Part shown: positions 15,672-24,094 of the stretch, piece by piece
Numbering within the stretch: the stretch's first letter is position 1
Layout of the letters: each line of letters opens with the position of its first letter
NCBI RefSeq assembly: GCF_000333015.1
Contig: NZ_BANT01000016.1
Coordinates: 62,001-126,000 of the forward strand
Length of the DNA: 64,000 bases
Direction: 5' to 3'
From: Gordonia hirsuta DSM 44140 = NBRC 16056
GTDB lineage: Bacteria > Actinomycetota > Actinomycetes > Mycobacteriales > Mycobacteriaceae
Position numbers and translations under genes: made by a program
Notes under the pieces: generated by a model
Told to the model about the DNA's origin: nothing
Seen by the model: only the letters and a program-made list of their open reading frames with translations
Databases searched by the model: none

Positions 15672-18308
15672 TCACCGCACCGCGATGATCCCGTGCGCAC
15701 CGCGCTCGGCGTCGGCCATCGAGTGCGTGACGAACGGATAGTTGCCGGCCTCGTCGAAGGTCGTCTCCACGAAACCGCCCTGCGAGGGCGCCAGGTCGAG
15801 CGTCTGGCTGCCGCCCTGCTGGTCGTTACCCGGGCGCAGCAAATAGGCGCCTTCCTTCCAGACCGTGTCGAACTGGCCGCCGACCACATGGAAGGCGGTG
15901 CCGTCGTTCGGGCCCGCAGCAAGAACCCAGATCCGAACCCGCTCACCGACTTTCGCGGTCAGCGGCCGATGGTCGTACTGGTTGGCGTAGCCGTTGAACA
16001 GCACCAGGTCGGGCCGCTTCTCGCTGACCTTGACCGCGTCGGCGATTCCATCCTGTTCACCCAGGTAGGCCTCGGACTGGACGATCACGAACTCGCGGTC
16101 CACCGGCGCCAACCCGGGCGGATCGATGATCACCGCACCGAACATGCCGTTGGCCATATGCAACGACATCGGCATCGTCGAACAGTGGTACAGCCAGATT
16201 CCGCTGCGCACGGCCGTGAATCGGTACTGCAACGACTCCCCCGGCTCGATGGTCCGCATCGGCTTATCGGGCGCCAGCGCTCCGGAGTGGAAGTCGATGG
16301 AGTGCCCGATGGTGCCGTCGTTCACCAGGGTGATGTCGAAGACGTCGCCGACCCGCCCGCGCAGCGTCGGGCCGGGCATCTCGCCGCGGTATGTGCCGTC
16401 GGGGCCGGTGATCCCGTAGGTCCAGAGTGTCTGGCGCACGCCCGGGGCCACCTCGGCCTGAACGTCACGCACGGTCAGCGTCAGGGTGTGCGTGCGCGCC
16501 GCCGGTGCGGTCGGCAGCCGCGGATCGCGGGCGACGAAGTCCGCGCCGGGATCGGCTTCCAGATCCACTGTCGGGGTCTCACCGCTGCCCCCGGCGTGGT
16601 GCTCGGTGCCGGTCTCATCGACCGGGCCGCCGTCGACCACCACGTCCAAGACCATGCCCATCTGCCGATGTCCGGGCAGTGAGCACCAGCCCTGCAGGCT
16701 CTGCCCGATCACCCCGGCATCGAGGGTGGCACGCTTCCCGGGGGCCAGTCGCGGGGTCCGCCGGCCGTCCGGCAACACCAGATCGTGCGCGGTGTCCCCG
16801 GTGTTGTCCAGATTGATCACCAGCCGGTTCCCGCGGGGGACCTCCACCGTCCCGGGAACAAAACGCATGCCCTCCACCCGCAGGTCCACGGTGGTGGTCT
16901 GCCCGGTCGGGTGCACTCCGGCCGGCGCACCATCGTCACCGTGGCCCGGAAGACCCACCGACGACGGCGAGATCGCCACCCCGGTCACACTCAACAGCAG
17001 GACGACCGCGGCTCCGGCAGCAGCGGCACCCACCAGCACCGACCGCTCCGGTGCCGGCCGGAATCGTCGTTCCCGGGTGCGTTCGGTCGCGGCCGGTTCG
17101 GCCCGCCGCGACAGGATCGCCACCCGGATCACCAGCGGCACAAAGCTGGCCAGCGCGACCAGTGCCGCGACCGCGGCGATCGTGTGCGGAAGGCCGGTCC
17201 CGGGCAGCACCCACAGCAGCAGCGCGGTGTTGGCCGCACCGATCCGGGCGGCCCCGGCGGTGTTCAGCACGTCCATCGCGCGGGCCGTCGACGACGGCTT
17301 GTTACCCAGCACCACCGGCACCAGATAGCTGAGTGCACCCAGCAGCACCTGCGCGAGGAAGCCGCCGAGGAAGGCCGGCGTCAGCGCGATCAGCCGGTCG
17401 TGCGCGACGTACCAGTCACCGGCGGTCGCGTAGGCGATCGCCGCGGCGATCAGCGAACCCAGCAGCCAGGTCACACCGGCCAGTACCGACAGCGCAGCGA
17501 AATCCGACGGCGGCTTGCGGCGCACCTCGTCGGCATGGGCGGCCACCACAGAGACCACGACCCCGGCGTAGGCCAGCAGACCGGCGGCCGCCAGATAGAG
17601 CCAGCCGGCCAGCGACGCAGCGACGATCACCGCCAGTGCGGCGGCCAGCATCGGCAGGCCCCGGTGCGCGGCCCGCTCGACCGTCGGCGCCATCCGCGTC
17701 CGCAGAATCGTCGGCCACAGCGTCACCAGCGTGCCGAGCACCGTCAGCCCGATCCAGCCGAGCAGGTTCAGACTCGAGTGCGCCACCGCCAGTCGCGCCG
17801 ACCAGTCGCCGGGCAGATCCCCCCGCGCCATCGCCGCACCGAAACCGATGCCCACGAGCAGAAATCCGCCGGCCGCCGCGTAGTAGCGGACGATCGGCCC
17901 GAAGCGGGCCGGCAGCGCGGTCCGCAGCCGGTAGAGCAGATCGGCCACGTGCCAGATCACCGCGGCGAAGGCGGCGACGGCCCCGGCCAGCACCGTCCAC
18001 CACGCGGCACCGCTGCCGGGACCGTGGCTGCCGTAGCCGACGACCACCGCCAGCGCACCGGCGTTGAACAGTGCCAGCCGCCCCGCATGCACCCAGCGGT
18101 GATCGGCGTGACCCAGCCGCAGCACCGCCTCGGTGAAGTACCAGCTCCAGATCAGGATCGCGTTACTGGCTGCGCCCAGTCCGAGCAAGTGGATCATCAG
18201 CCACGACGACTGCGTGATCGAACCACTGGCCGCAGCCACCCCCAGCAGCGCCAGCATCCAGGCCAGGACCACGACCCCGACCCGCAGATTCCAGGTGCGC
18301 AGATTCAT
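15672..18308 (-). CDS. nirK: Membrane-anchored copper nitrite reductase (NirK) fused to a cupredoxin and a multi-TM domain
   Basis: An 878-residue fusion. Residues 1-445 hold about ten or more hydrophobic helices with several in-membrane His. Residues 470-560 are a cupredoxin with type-1 copper ligands His508, Cys542, His547 and Met550. Residues 600-878 are a two-domain NirK: type-1 ligands His669, Cys709, His717, Met722; type-2 ligands His674, His708, His862; catalytic Asp672 (HSIDFH) and His807. All residues for nitrite-to-NO reduction are therefore visible. The cupredoxin probably passes electrons to the NirK part and the membrane part may bind haem or quinol. ATG 18308 overlaps the previous stop in ATGA, placing it last in a three-gene operon. 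Confidence 0.85.
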   Translation of the reverse strand: MNLRTWNLRVGVVVLAWMLALLGVAAASGSITQSSWLMIHLLGLGAASNAILIWSWYFTEAVLRLGHADHRWVHAGRLALFNAGALAVVVGYGSHGPGSGAAWWTVLAGAVAAFAAVIWHVADLLYRLRTALPARFGPIVRYYAAAGGFLLVGIGFGAAMARGDLPGDWSARLAVAHSSLNLLGWIGLTVLGTLVTLWPTILRTRMAPTVERAAHRGLPMLAAALAVIVAASLAGWLYLAAAGLLAYAGVVVSVVAAHADEVRRKPPSDFAALSVLAGVTWLLGSLIAAAIAYATAGDWYVAHDRLIALTPAFLGGFLAQVLLGALSYLVPVVLGNKPSSTARAMDVLNTAGAARIGAANTALLLWVLPGTGLPHTIAAVAALVALASFVPLVIRVAILSRRAEPAATERTRERRFRPAPERSVLVGAAAAGAAVVLLLSVTGVAISPSSVGLPGHGDDGAPAGVHPTGQTTTVDLRVEGMRFVPGTVEVPRGNRLVINLDNTGDTAHDLVLPDGRRTPRLAPGKRATLDAGVIGQSLQGWCSLPGHRQMGMVLDVVVDGGPVDETGTEHHAGGSGETPTVDLEADPGADFVARDPRLPTAPAARTHTLTLTVRDVQAEVAPGVRQTLWTYGITGPDGTYRGEMPGPTLRGRVGDVFDITLVNDGTIGHSIDFHSGALAPDKPMRTIEPGESLQYRFTAVRSGIWLYHCSTMPMSLHMANGMFGAVIIDPPGLAPVDREFVIVQSEAYLGEQDGIADAVKVSEKRPDLVLFNGYANQYDHRPLTAKVGERVRIWVLAAGPNDGTAFHVVGGQFDTVWKEGAYLLRPGNDQQGGSQTLDLAPSQGGFVETTFDEAGNYPFVTHSMADAERGAHGIIAVR

Positions 18309-19552
18309 GCCGACTCCCCCGTCTCCTGCGCACCCGGTTTCGGGGCACCCTGCTGCGGGTCAGCCGATTTCTGGGCACCGAGCAGAACCGAGCCGACCGC
18401 GATCACCAGGAACGCCAGGACGGCCACCACGTTGAGCACACCGCCGAGCGTCACCGCCCACAGCTGCCCGGCTCCGTCGCCCACCGCGATCCGCAGCAGC
18501 AGCGAACCGTGCAGCAGCACCACCGGCAGGTACATGATCGGCCGGTACGGCAGCGGTCGGCGCAGCACCGCCGGCAGGATGATCGGCGCGTGCGCGAAGA
18601 TCATCGAGATCACGAAGCCCAGGAAGACCGCGTGCGCCGAGGCGTCGTAGGCCGGGCCGGAGCGGACCGGTCCGGCGATCGCCCAGATGCCGCCGGCAAC
18701 CAGCAGCCACAGGTAGCCGGTCAGCAGGCAGACCGCGCTGAACCGCGGCAGACCCCGGCCGCGGACGGTGCCGCGGGCCACGTCGTACCGCAGCAACAGC
18801 GCGGCCAGGATCAGCAGCATCGCCGCGAAGACGCGGTATCCGGCGGTCGGCCACAGCAGAGCGGCTAGCACCCCGGCGAGGACCGCAACCGCGGCCCCGG
18901 CGACAGCCGCCTCCACCCGCGGGTTCAGGAAGGCCACGCGCGCCAGTTCGAGACGTTCGCCAGCGATCGTCAGCACCAGGAAGGCAACCGGCCACGGCAG
19001 CAACCACGGGACCGGGATGCCGGCGACGAACAGGATCGCCCCGCCCAGGGCGGCGACGGCACCCCCGGCCTGCACCAGGACGGCGGTGGCGTGGTTGCGA
19101 CGCCACAGCGGGATGTACACCGCCACCAGCGCCGCCGCCCCGATCACCAGGAGCGCACCACCGGGTGCCACCCTGGCCGGCCCCACGGCGGGCGCCCCGA
19201 TCAGCGCGATCGCGCCGAGACCGAAACCGGCGGGTGCGGCCAGCGCCCAGGCCGCACCCAGGGCCACGGCCCGTTCCAGCGCCACGAGGGTGCCGACGAA
19301 GCCGTAGACCATGAGCATCCCGTGCACGTCGGCCAGCCGCCCGGCACCCACCGGTGCGCCGAGGCCCAGCAGAAGCAATGCGGCGTCGAGTCCGGCCAGC
19401 AGCGACACCCCGCCGGTCAGCAGCAGCGCCAACCGCACACCGAGCCGGTCACTCAGCCCCGGGGAGGAGCCCGCACCGCTCGCGTCGGTGCGTTGGCCCT
19501 GCGGCCGGTCTGCTGCGGCCGTCTCGGCGGCGGTCTGCGGTGACGCGTTCAC
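18305..19552 (-). CDS. Multi-pass membrane protein, NnrS-like, in the nirK operon
   Basis: A 415-residue protein from GTG 19552 with a 35-residue polar N-terminus and roughly 12 hydrophobic helices. In-membrane His stand in VHGMLMVYGFVGTLVALERA and SAHAVFLGFVISMIFAHAP, a pattern reminiscent of NnrS, a haem/copper membrane protein tied to NO tolerance in denitrifiers. Similarity is by pattern only. The GTG overlaps the regulator stop (GTGA) and its own stop overlaps the nirK ATG, so translation of the three genes is probably coupled. A much longer open frame continues upstream but is the out-of-frame image of the regulator gene. Confidence 0.7.
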   Translation of the reverse strand: MNASPQTAAETAAADRPQGQRTDASGAGSSPGLSDRLGVRLALLLTGGVSLLAGLDAALLLLGLGAPVGAGRLADVHGMLMVYGFVGTLVALERAVALGAAWALAAPAGFGLGAIALIGAPAVGPARVAPGGALLVIGAAALVAVYIPLWRRNHATAVLVQAGGAVAALGGAILFVAGIPVPWLLPWPVAFLVLTIAGERLELARVAFLNPRVEAAVAGAAVAVLAGVLAALLWPTAGYRVFAAMLLILAALLLRYDVARGTVRGRGLPRFSAVCLLTGYLWLLVAGGIWAIAGPVRSGPAYDASAHAVFLGFVISMIFAHAPIILPAVLRRPLPYRPIMYLPVVLLHGSLLLRIAVGDGAGQLWAVTLGGVLNVVAVLAFLVIAVGSVLLGAQKSADPQQGAPKPGAQETGESA

Positions 19553-20316
19553 GAGGCGGGCTCGTTCAGATGCAGGGTGCACGACCCCGGCTGCGCGAAC
19601 GGAGTCAGCACCGGAGTCAGTTCGGCGCCGCCGAAGGAATCCAGGGCCCCGCGGATCAGGCCCAGGTGCACCCGGCAGATCACCTCCGGGCATTCGCGGG
19701 CGGCCTGCAGCAGCGGGCAACGCGTCAGCGCCACCGCCGTCACCGGGCCCTCGCTCGCTCCGCAGCCGCCGGCGTCGACCGGGCCGAAGCCGAGCTCGGC
19801 CAGCTGCGCCAGGATCTGCTCGCGGGCCCCGCTGCCCTGCGCCACCACCGCAGAATCGTCCTGCGCCGCGACGGCAGTGTCGTTCCGTGCCGCGGCGGCG
19901 GCGTTCTGCGCCAACTCCCGACCCCATTCGCGCCCGATCTCCTCGGCCTGGGCCCCCGGATCGGCGGCGCTGCGCTGCAGCTGACGGGCCAGCATCCGGG
20001 TCAGTCCGGCGTAGGCGCGCAGCTCGGTGGCCCCGGCATCGGGCCGGGCACGGTACCGCCAGGCCGGTCGCCCGCGGCGGGCCGTGGGCGTCGTCGAACG
20101 CACCACCAGACCCGCCTCCACCAACCGATCGAGGTGTTCGCGCACGGTATTGCGGTGCAGCCCCCGGGCAGTTGCGGCCGTGGCCACGGTCTGATCGGCC
20201 CCGGTCTCGCGCAACCACGACAGCATGCTCGCCTGCGGTGCGGTCAACCCCCGAGCCGCATCGGCCGAGACCCCGGTTTCCGGCACCGGCCCCAGCGGCA
20301 CAGAAGTCTTATTCAC
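19549..20316 (-). CDS. Winged-helix regulator with a C-terminal cysteine cluster (SufR-like), nirK operon
   Basis: A 255-residue protein. The N-terminal winged helix (about 24-85) reads LTAPQASMLSWLRETGADQT, then ATARGLHRNTVREHLDRLVEAGLV. The C-terminal half has Cys185, Cys200, Cys209, Cys214 and Cys246, with CPLLQAARECPEVICRVH resembling the iron-sulfur region of SufR-type repressors. An Fe-S cluster destroyed by NO or oxygen would suit a regulator leading a nitrite reductase operon; that is inference. GTG 20316 lies inside an inverted repeat (20311-20331), suggesting autoregulation. Confidence 0.78.
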   Translation of the reverse strand: MNKTSVPLGPVPETGVSADAARGLTAPQASMLSWLRETGADQTVATAATARGLHRNTVREHLDRLVEAGLVVRSTTPTARRGRPAWRYRARPDAGATELRAYAGLTRMLARQLQRSAADPGAQAEEIGREWGRELAQNAAAAARNDTAVAAQDDSAVVAQGSGAREQILAQLAELGFGPVDAGGCGASEGPVTAVALTRCPLLQAARECPEVICRVHLGLIRGALDSFGGAELTPVLTPFAQPGSCTLHLNEPAS

Positions 20317-20331
20317 GGCTTTTACCGTAAT
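20311..20331. promoter_or_regulatory. Candidate operator of the nirK operon regulator
   Basis: An imperfect inverted repeat, ATTCACGG then CTTTTA then CCGTAAT, spans the GTG start of the regulator gene (20314-20316) and the bases just before it. Arms differ by one base. The adjacent TTAAT tract would supply a minus-strand -10. Position over the start suggests blocking of transcription or of a short-leader mRNA. Confidence 0.4.
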
Positions 20332-20432
20332 TAATCCGATGAGCCGGCACCAGGGCGGGAAGTCCCGGGTCCGGCTCTGGCCCGACCAACGGACGGCTCG
20401 CCGATCACGGGGCGCCGGTAGATTAGGGCACT

Positions 20433-22070
20433 ATGCCCGCACCCATGCATGGGCGGTTCCTGGAGGCCCTCACCGCAATTCAGCCGGTCGCCCGTCCGGT
20501 CGTGACCGCTGCCACCGGCACCGCCGACGACTTCGCCCAGATGCTCGGCGCCGTGGGAACGGCGATGATCTCCTCCAGCCAGCCCACCAACGACGTCGAA
20601 TCGGCGCTGCTGCGCCTGGCCATCGCCTACAACCGCACCAATGTGGTCACCGTGGTGCTGCCGACGGCGGTGTTCGTGCAGACCGTGGTCGACGGCGTCG
20701 CGCAGACCGCCATGTTCCCGGTCGAAGGCGCCGCCCTGCGACTGGACCAGACCGATGCAGTGCAACGGATGGTCGACAAGATCCTGACCGCCGACACTCC
20801 GCCGGAACCGGCTCACGTGATCGCCAAACTCGCCAAGATCGCCACCATGCCCCCGCGGTTCAACCGCGTCGTGGCGCTGGTGGGCTACATGCTGATGACC
20901 GTCGGCTTCGGCATGATGGTCAACACTTCGGCCAGCGCGCTACCGGCCTATGTGGGGTTGGGGCTGCTGGTCGGTCTGATCGTGATGGTGGGCAACCGGC
21001 TGCCCACCCTGGCGGTGGTGCTGCAGGTCCTCACCCCGTTCATCGTCACGATTGTCTGTATCAAGTATCTGGCCGAAGCGACCGGCGCCAATCCCCTGGT
21101 CCTGCTGGCACCTCCGCTGCTGCTGTTTCTGCCCGGCAGTGCCCTGACGATCGGCGCGATGGAGCTGACCGACGGCCAGATGATCGCCGGTGCCAGCCGG
21201 ACCGTCTCGGGGATCGCCCAGCTGAGTCTGCTGAGCTTCGGCGTGGTCGCCGGGGTGGCGGTGGCCGGTGAGCTGCCGCACTCGCACCCGGGTGCGCCGC
21301 TGGGCGCGTGGGCGTCGTGGGTGGGCATTCTGGCGTTCTCGGCCGGGTTCGCCCTGTTCTCCTCGGCGCCGCGGTGGTCGCTGCCGTGGATCATCGTGAC
21401 GCTGTTGGCCGCCCACGCGATGCAGGTGGCGATACCGGTCCCCGACGCGACCTGGTTGTCCGGTTTCTTCGGCGCCCTAGTGCTGGTGCCCGTCGCCCGG
21501 GTGCTGGCGCTGTTCAAACCCGCGCCGCCGGCGGTGGTCACCTCCTACTGCGGTTTCCAGATGCTGGTGCCCGGAGCGACGAGCTTCGAAAGCCTGACCG
21601 CAGCAGCGTCCACCGGCAGTGCCTCCACGACCGCGGCCATGCAGGTGGTCGCCACCTTCATCGCCATCGCCCTGGGCATGCTGGTCGGCTCGGGGTTGAG
21701 CCGCGACCTGGCCAACTTCGTCCACGATCTGCGCCGGTCGCCATCGACGACGGTCGATCCGGTGGACAACACCCGGCTGCTGGCCGCGAAGGAGATTCCG
21801 GCCGAGATCCCCGGCGGACCGATCAGCACCGAGCCCGCCGACGGCACCTTCGCCGGCCGCTGGCGACGCTGGCGCACCCTCGTGGTCGACGACGGGTCGC
21901 GCATCGTCGACGACGCCGAACGGATCGGCCACGCGGTCGGCCAGTCGGGCCTCGGCCGCGAGGTCGACAAACTCACCCGCGGGCACGGCCTCACCGAGCC
22001 CACCGGCCCCGACACCGTCGCTGACGACGCCGACACGACCGACGGCCCCGGCCCGCACACCGCCGACTAG
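20433..22070 (+). CDS. thrE: ThrE-type threonine/serine exporter
   Basis: A 545-residue protein: a soluble N-terminal domain (about 1-135; ThrE N-domain type) followed by ten hydrophobic helices in two blocks, with FNRVVALVGYMLMTVGFGMM opening the membrane part and VPGATSFESLTAAASTGSA in the second block, then a charged Asp-rich cytoplasmic tail of about 120 residues. The family exports threonine and serine in corynebacteria. TAGATT at 20419-20424 stands 8 nt before ATG 20433 with no ribosome site, suggesting a leaderless mRNA. Its stop overlaps the stop of the convergent P-type ATPase gene. Confidence 0.85.
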   Translation: MPAPMHGRFLEALTAIQPVARPVVTAATGTADDFAQMLGAVGTAMISSSQPTNDVESALLRLAIAYNRTNVVTVVLPTAVFVQTVVDGVAQTAMFPVEGAALRLDQTDAVQRMVDKILTADTPPEPAHVIAKLAKIATMPPRFNRVVALVGYMLMTVGFGMMVNTSASALPAYVGLGLLVGLIVMVGNRLPTLAVVLQVLTPFIVTIVCIKYLAEATGANPLVLLAPPLLLFLPGSALTIGAMELTDGQMIAGASRTVSGIAQLSLLSFGVVAGVAVAGELPHSHPGAPLGAWASWVGILAFSAGFALFSSAPRWSLPWIIVTLLAAHAMQVAIPVPDATWLSGFFGALVLVPVARVLALFKPAPPAVVTSYCGFQMLVPGATSFESLTAAASTGSASTTAAMQVVATFIAIALGMLVGSGLSRDLANFVHDLRRSPSTTVDPVDNTRLLAAKEIPAEIPGGPISTEPADGTFAGRWRRWRTLVVDDGSRIVDDAERIGHAVGQSGLGREVDKLTRGHGLTEPTGPDTVADDADTTDGPGPHTAD

Positions 22071-23983
22071 CCTGCCGAGCGGTCAGGAGCGCCCGGCATG
22101 CCGGCGTGCACCGGGGCCGTCACCGCCTTCTGCCGCCGCTCGGACCGCGGCCCCATAGCGCGCAAAGCACCCAGGATCGCCACCAGATCGACCACCTCCT
22201 GCAACCAGGCGCCGGCCAGCGCCGGCAGGAGACCGAATGCGGCGATCACCATCAGCCCGGCGCTGATCGCGATGCCCGCCCAGATGCTCTGCAGGGCGAT
22301 CCGGACCGTGTCCTGCCCGATCCGTACCGCGCGCGGCAAACCCAGCAGGGTGTCGTAGCGGTTGACCACATCGGCCGATTCGCTGGCGGCGGTGGAGCCG
22401 CGCGCACCCATCGCAAAGCCGATGTCGGCGGCTGCCAGCACCGGCGCGTCGTTGAGACCGTCGCCGACCATCAGCAGCGGCCGCGGCCGCACCTGGGCGA
22501 CGATGTCGACCTTGTCGGCCGGCCCGCACGAGGAGTACACCTCGTCGATCCCCAACCGCTCGGCGATCGGTTCGGCGGTGGCGGCGACGTCACCGGTCAC
22601 CACCAGGGTGCGCACGATGCCCAGGGCACGCAGGTCGGCGATCGCCGCCGCCGCCTCGGGCCGCACCGTATCGCGCATGACGATCACCCCGACCGCGCAG
22701 TCGTCGAGCCCGACGTAGATCGCCAGTTCGCCGGGCTCCAGCGGTGTCCGGACCAGATCGTCGACGAAGCCGGCGAGCCAGGCGGGTTTGCCGACCCGCA
22801 CGATCCCCGCGCCGTCGGCCAGCTCGGCGCTGACCCCGTTGGTGGCCCATTCGGTGGCGGTGTCGACCTCGCGCAGCGCCAGCCCGCGGCGGCGGGCAGC
22901 GGTCACGACCGAGGAGGCCAGCACATGCGAGGAGTACACCTCGGCCGAGGCCGCCAGCTGCAGCAGGTCGTCGTCGGTGAAGCCGGGGCCCGGATGCAGC
23001 TGCTGCAGATCGGGATGACCGGTGGTCAGGGTGCCGGTCTTGTCCAGGGCGGCCGAGCGCACCCGCGACAGCTGCTCCAGGGTGCTGCCGCCCTTGACGA
23101 TCAGCCCGTAGCGGGCCGCGCGGCTCATCCCGCCGAGAAAGGCCACCGGCGCGGCGATCAGCAGCGGGCACGGGGTCGCCACCACCAGGACTTCGGCGAA
23201 GCGGACCGCCTCCCCGCTGAGCGCCCACGCCAGGGCTGCGATGGCCAGCGAGGCCACGGTGAACGGCAGCGCGTACCGGTCGGCCAGGCGCACCACCCGC
23301 GCCCGGCTTCCGGTCGCCTGTTCCACCAGGGCCACGATCTGCTGATACTGACTGTCGCGGGCGGCGGCGACCGCCCGCATGGTGATCGCGGTGGTGCCGT
23401 TGACCGCGCCACTGGGGACTCGCTCGCCGGCCACCCGCTCCACCGGCAGCGGTTCCCCGGTCAGCGAGGACTCGTCGAACACCGCCGGGGCGTGCAGAAG
23501 CACCGCGTCCACGGGCACCAGTTCGCCGGGGCGCACCAGCAGACGATCGCCGCGGGCGACCGCATCGACAGACACCGTCTCGGTCTCCTGCTCGGCGCCG
23601 TCGCCGATCAGCCGGGTGGCCTGCTGCGGCGCCTTGCGCAGCAGGGTGGTCAGTTCCCGTTTGGAGCGGTTCTCGGCGAACTCCTCCAGCGCCGCACCGC
23701 CGGTGAGCATCAGCACCACCACCAGCGCCGCCCACGGCTCGCCGACCAGCACCGCGGCGATGATCGCGGTGACCGCCAACAGGTCCAGACCCGGGCGGCC
23801 GCGGATCAGTTGGCGGAGCATGTCCAGCGCCGTCCACGCGGCCACCGCCAGCGCGTAGAACCCCACGATCTGTCCGGCGTAACGACCGGCCGGGGTGGCC
23901 AGCAACACCAATCCGACGATCCCCACCACGACGGTGGCCACCACCAGCGGGTAGCCGCGCAGCTGCGCCCAGACCTTCCACAT
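22067..23983 (-). CDS. P1B-type heavy-metal ATPase
   Basis: A 638-residue cation pump without an N-terminal metal-binding domain. Visible are the actuator LTGEPLP, the transmembrane metal motif ATPCPLLIAAPVAF (Cys-Pro-Leu), the phosphorylation motif DKTGTLTTGHP, SSHVLA where most have a HP pair, and MVGDGLNDAPVLAAADIGFAMG. The reduced CPL motif and missing N-terminal domain leave the metal open (Zn, Cd, Co or Mn are all seen in relatives). ATG 23983 follows GGGTGG. The gene is convergent with thrE, sharing the CTAG at their stops, and lies upstream of nothing on its strand within 100 nt. Confidence 0.9.
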   Translation of the reverse strand: MWKVWAQLRGYPLVVATVVVGIVGLVLLATPAGRYAGQIVGFYALAVAAWTALDMLRQLIRGRPGLDLLAVTAIIAAVLVGEPWAALVVVLMLTGGAALEEFAENRSKRELTTLLRKAPQQATRLIGDGAEQETETVSVDAVARGDRLLVRPGELVPVDAVLLHAPAVFDESSLTGEPLPVERVAGERVPSGAVNGTTAITMRAVAAARDSQYQQIVALVEQATGSRARVVRLADRYALPFTVASLAIAALAWALSGEAVRFAEVLVVATPCPLLIAAPVAFLGGMSRAARYGLIVKGGSTLEQLSRVRSAALDKTGTLTTGHPDLQQLHPGPGFTDDDLLQLAASAEVYSSHVLASSVVTAARRRGLALREVDTATEWATNGVSAELADGAGIVRVGKPAWLAGFVDDLVRTPLEPGELAIYVGLDDCAVGVIVMRDTVRPEAAAAIADLRALGIVRTLVVTGDVAATAEPIAERLGIDEVYSSCGPADKVDIVAQVRPRPLLMVGDGLNDAPVLAAADIGFAMGARGSTAASESADVVNRYDTLLGLPRAVRIGQDTVRIALQSIWAGIAISAGLMVIAAFGLLPALAGAWLQEVVDLVAILGALRAMGPRSERRQKAVTAPVHAGMPGAPDRSAG

Positions 23984-24094
23984 GGTTCCACCCTGTCAAA
24001 TAACGCTTGTATCTGCACCGAAGGAAAGGCTGGGCTGAGCAGGGGCTCAGCCGGCGCAGACCGGCGACAGGACCGGGGTCTACAGGACCGGCGT

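Noticed and set aside
19553-20218. N-terminal extension of the NnrS-like gene to 637 codons
   Set aside because: The extension is the out-of-frame translation of the upstream regulator gene; GTG 19552 overlapping the regulator stop is the real start.
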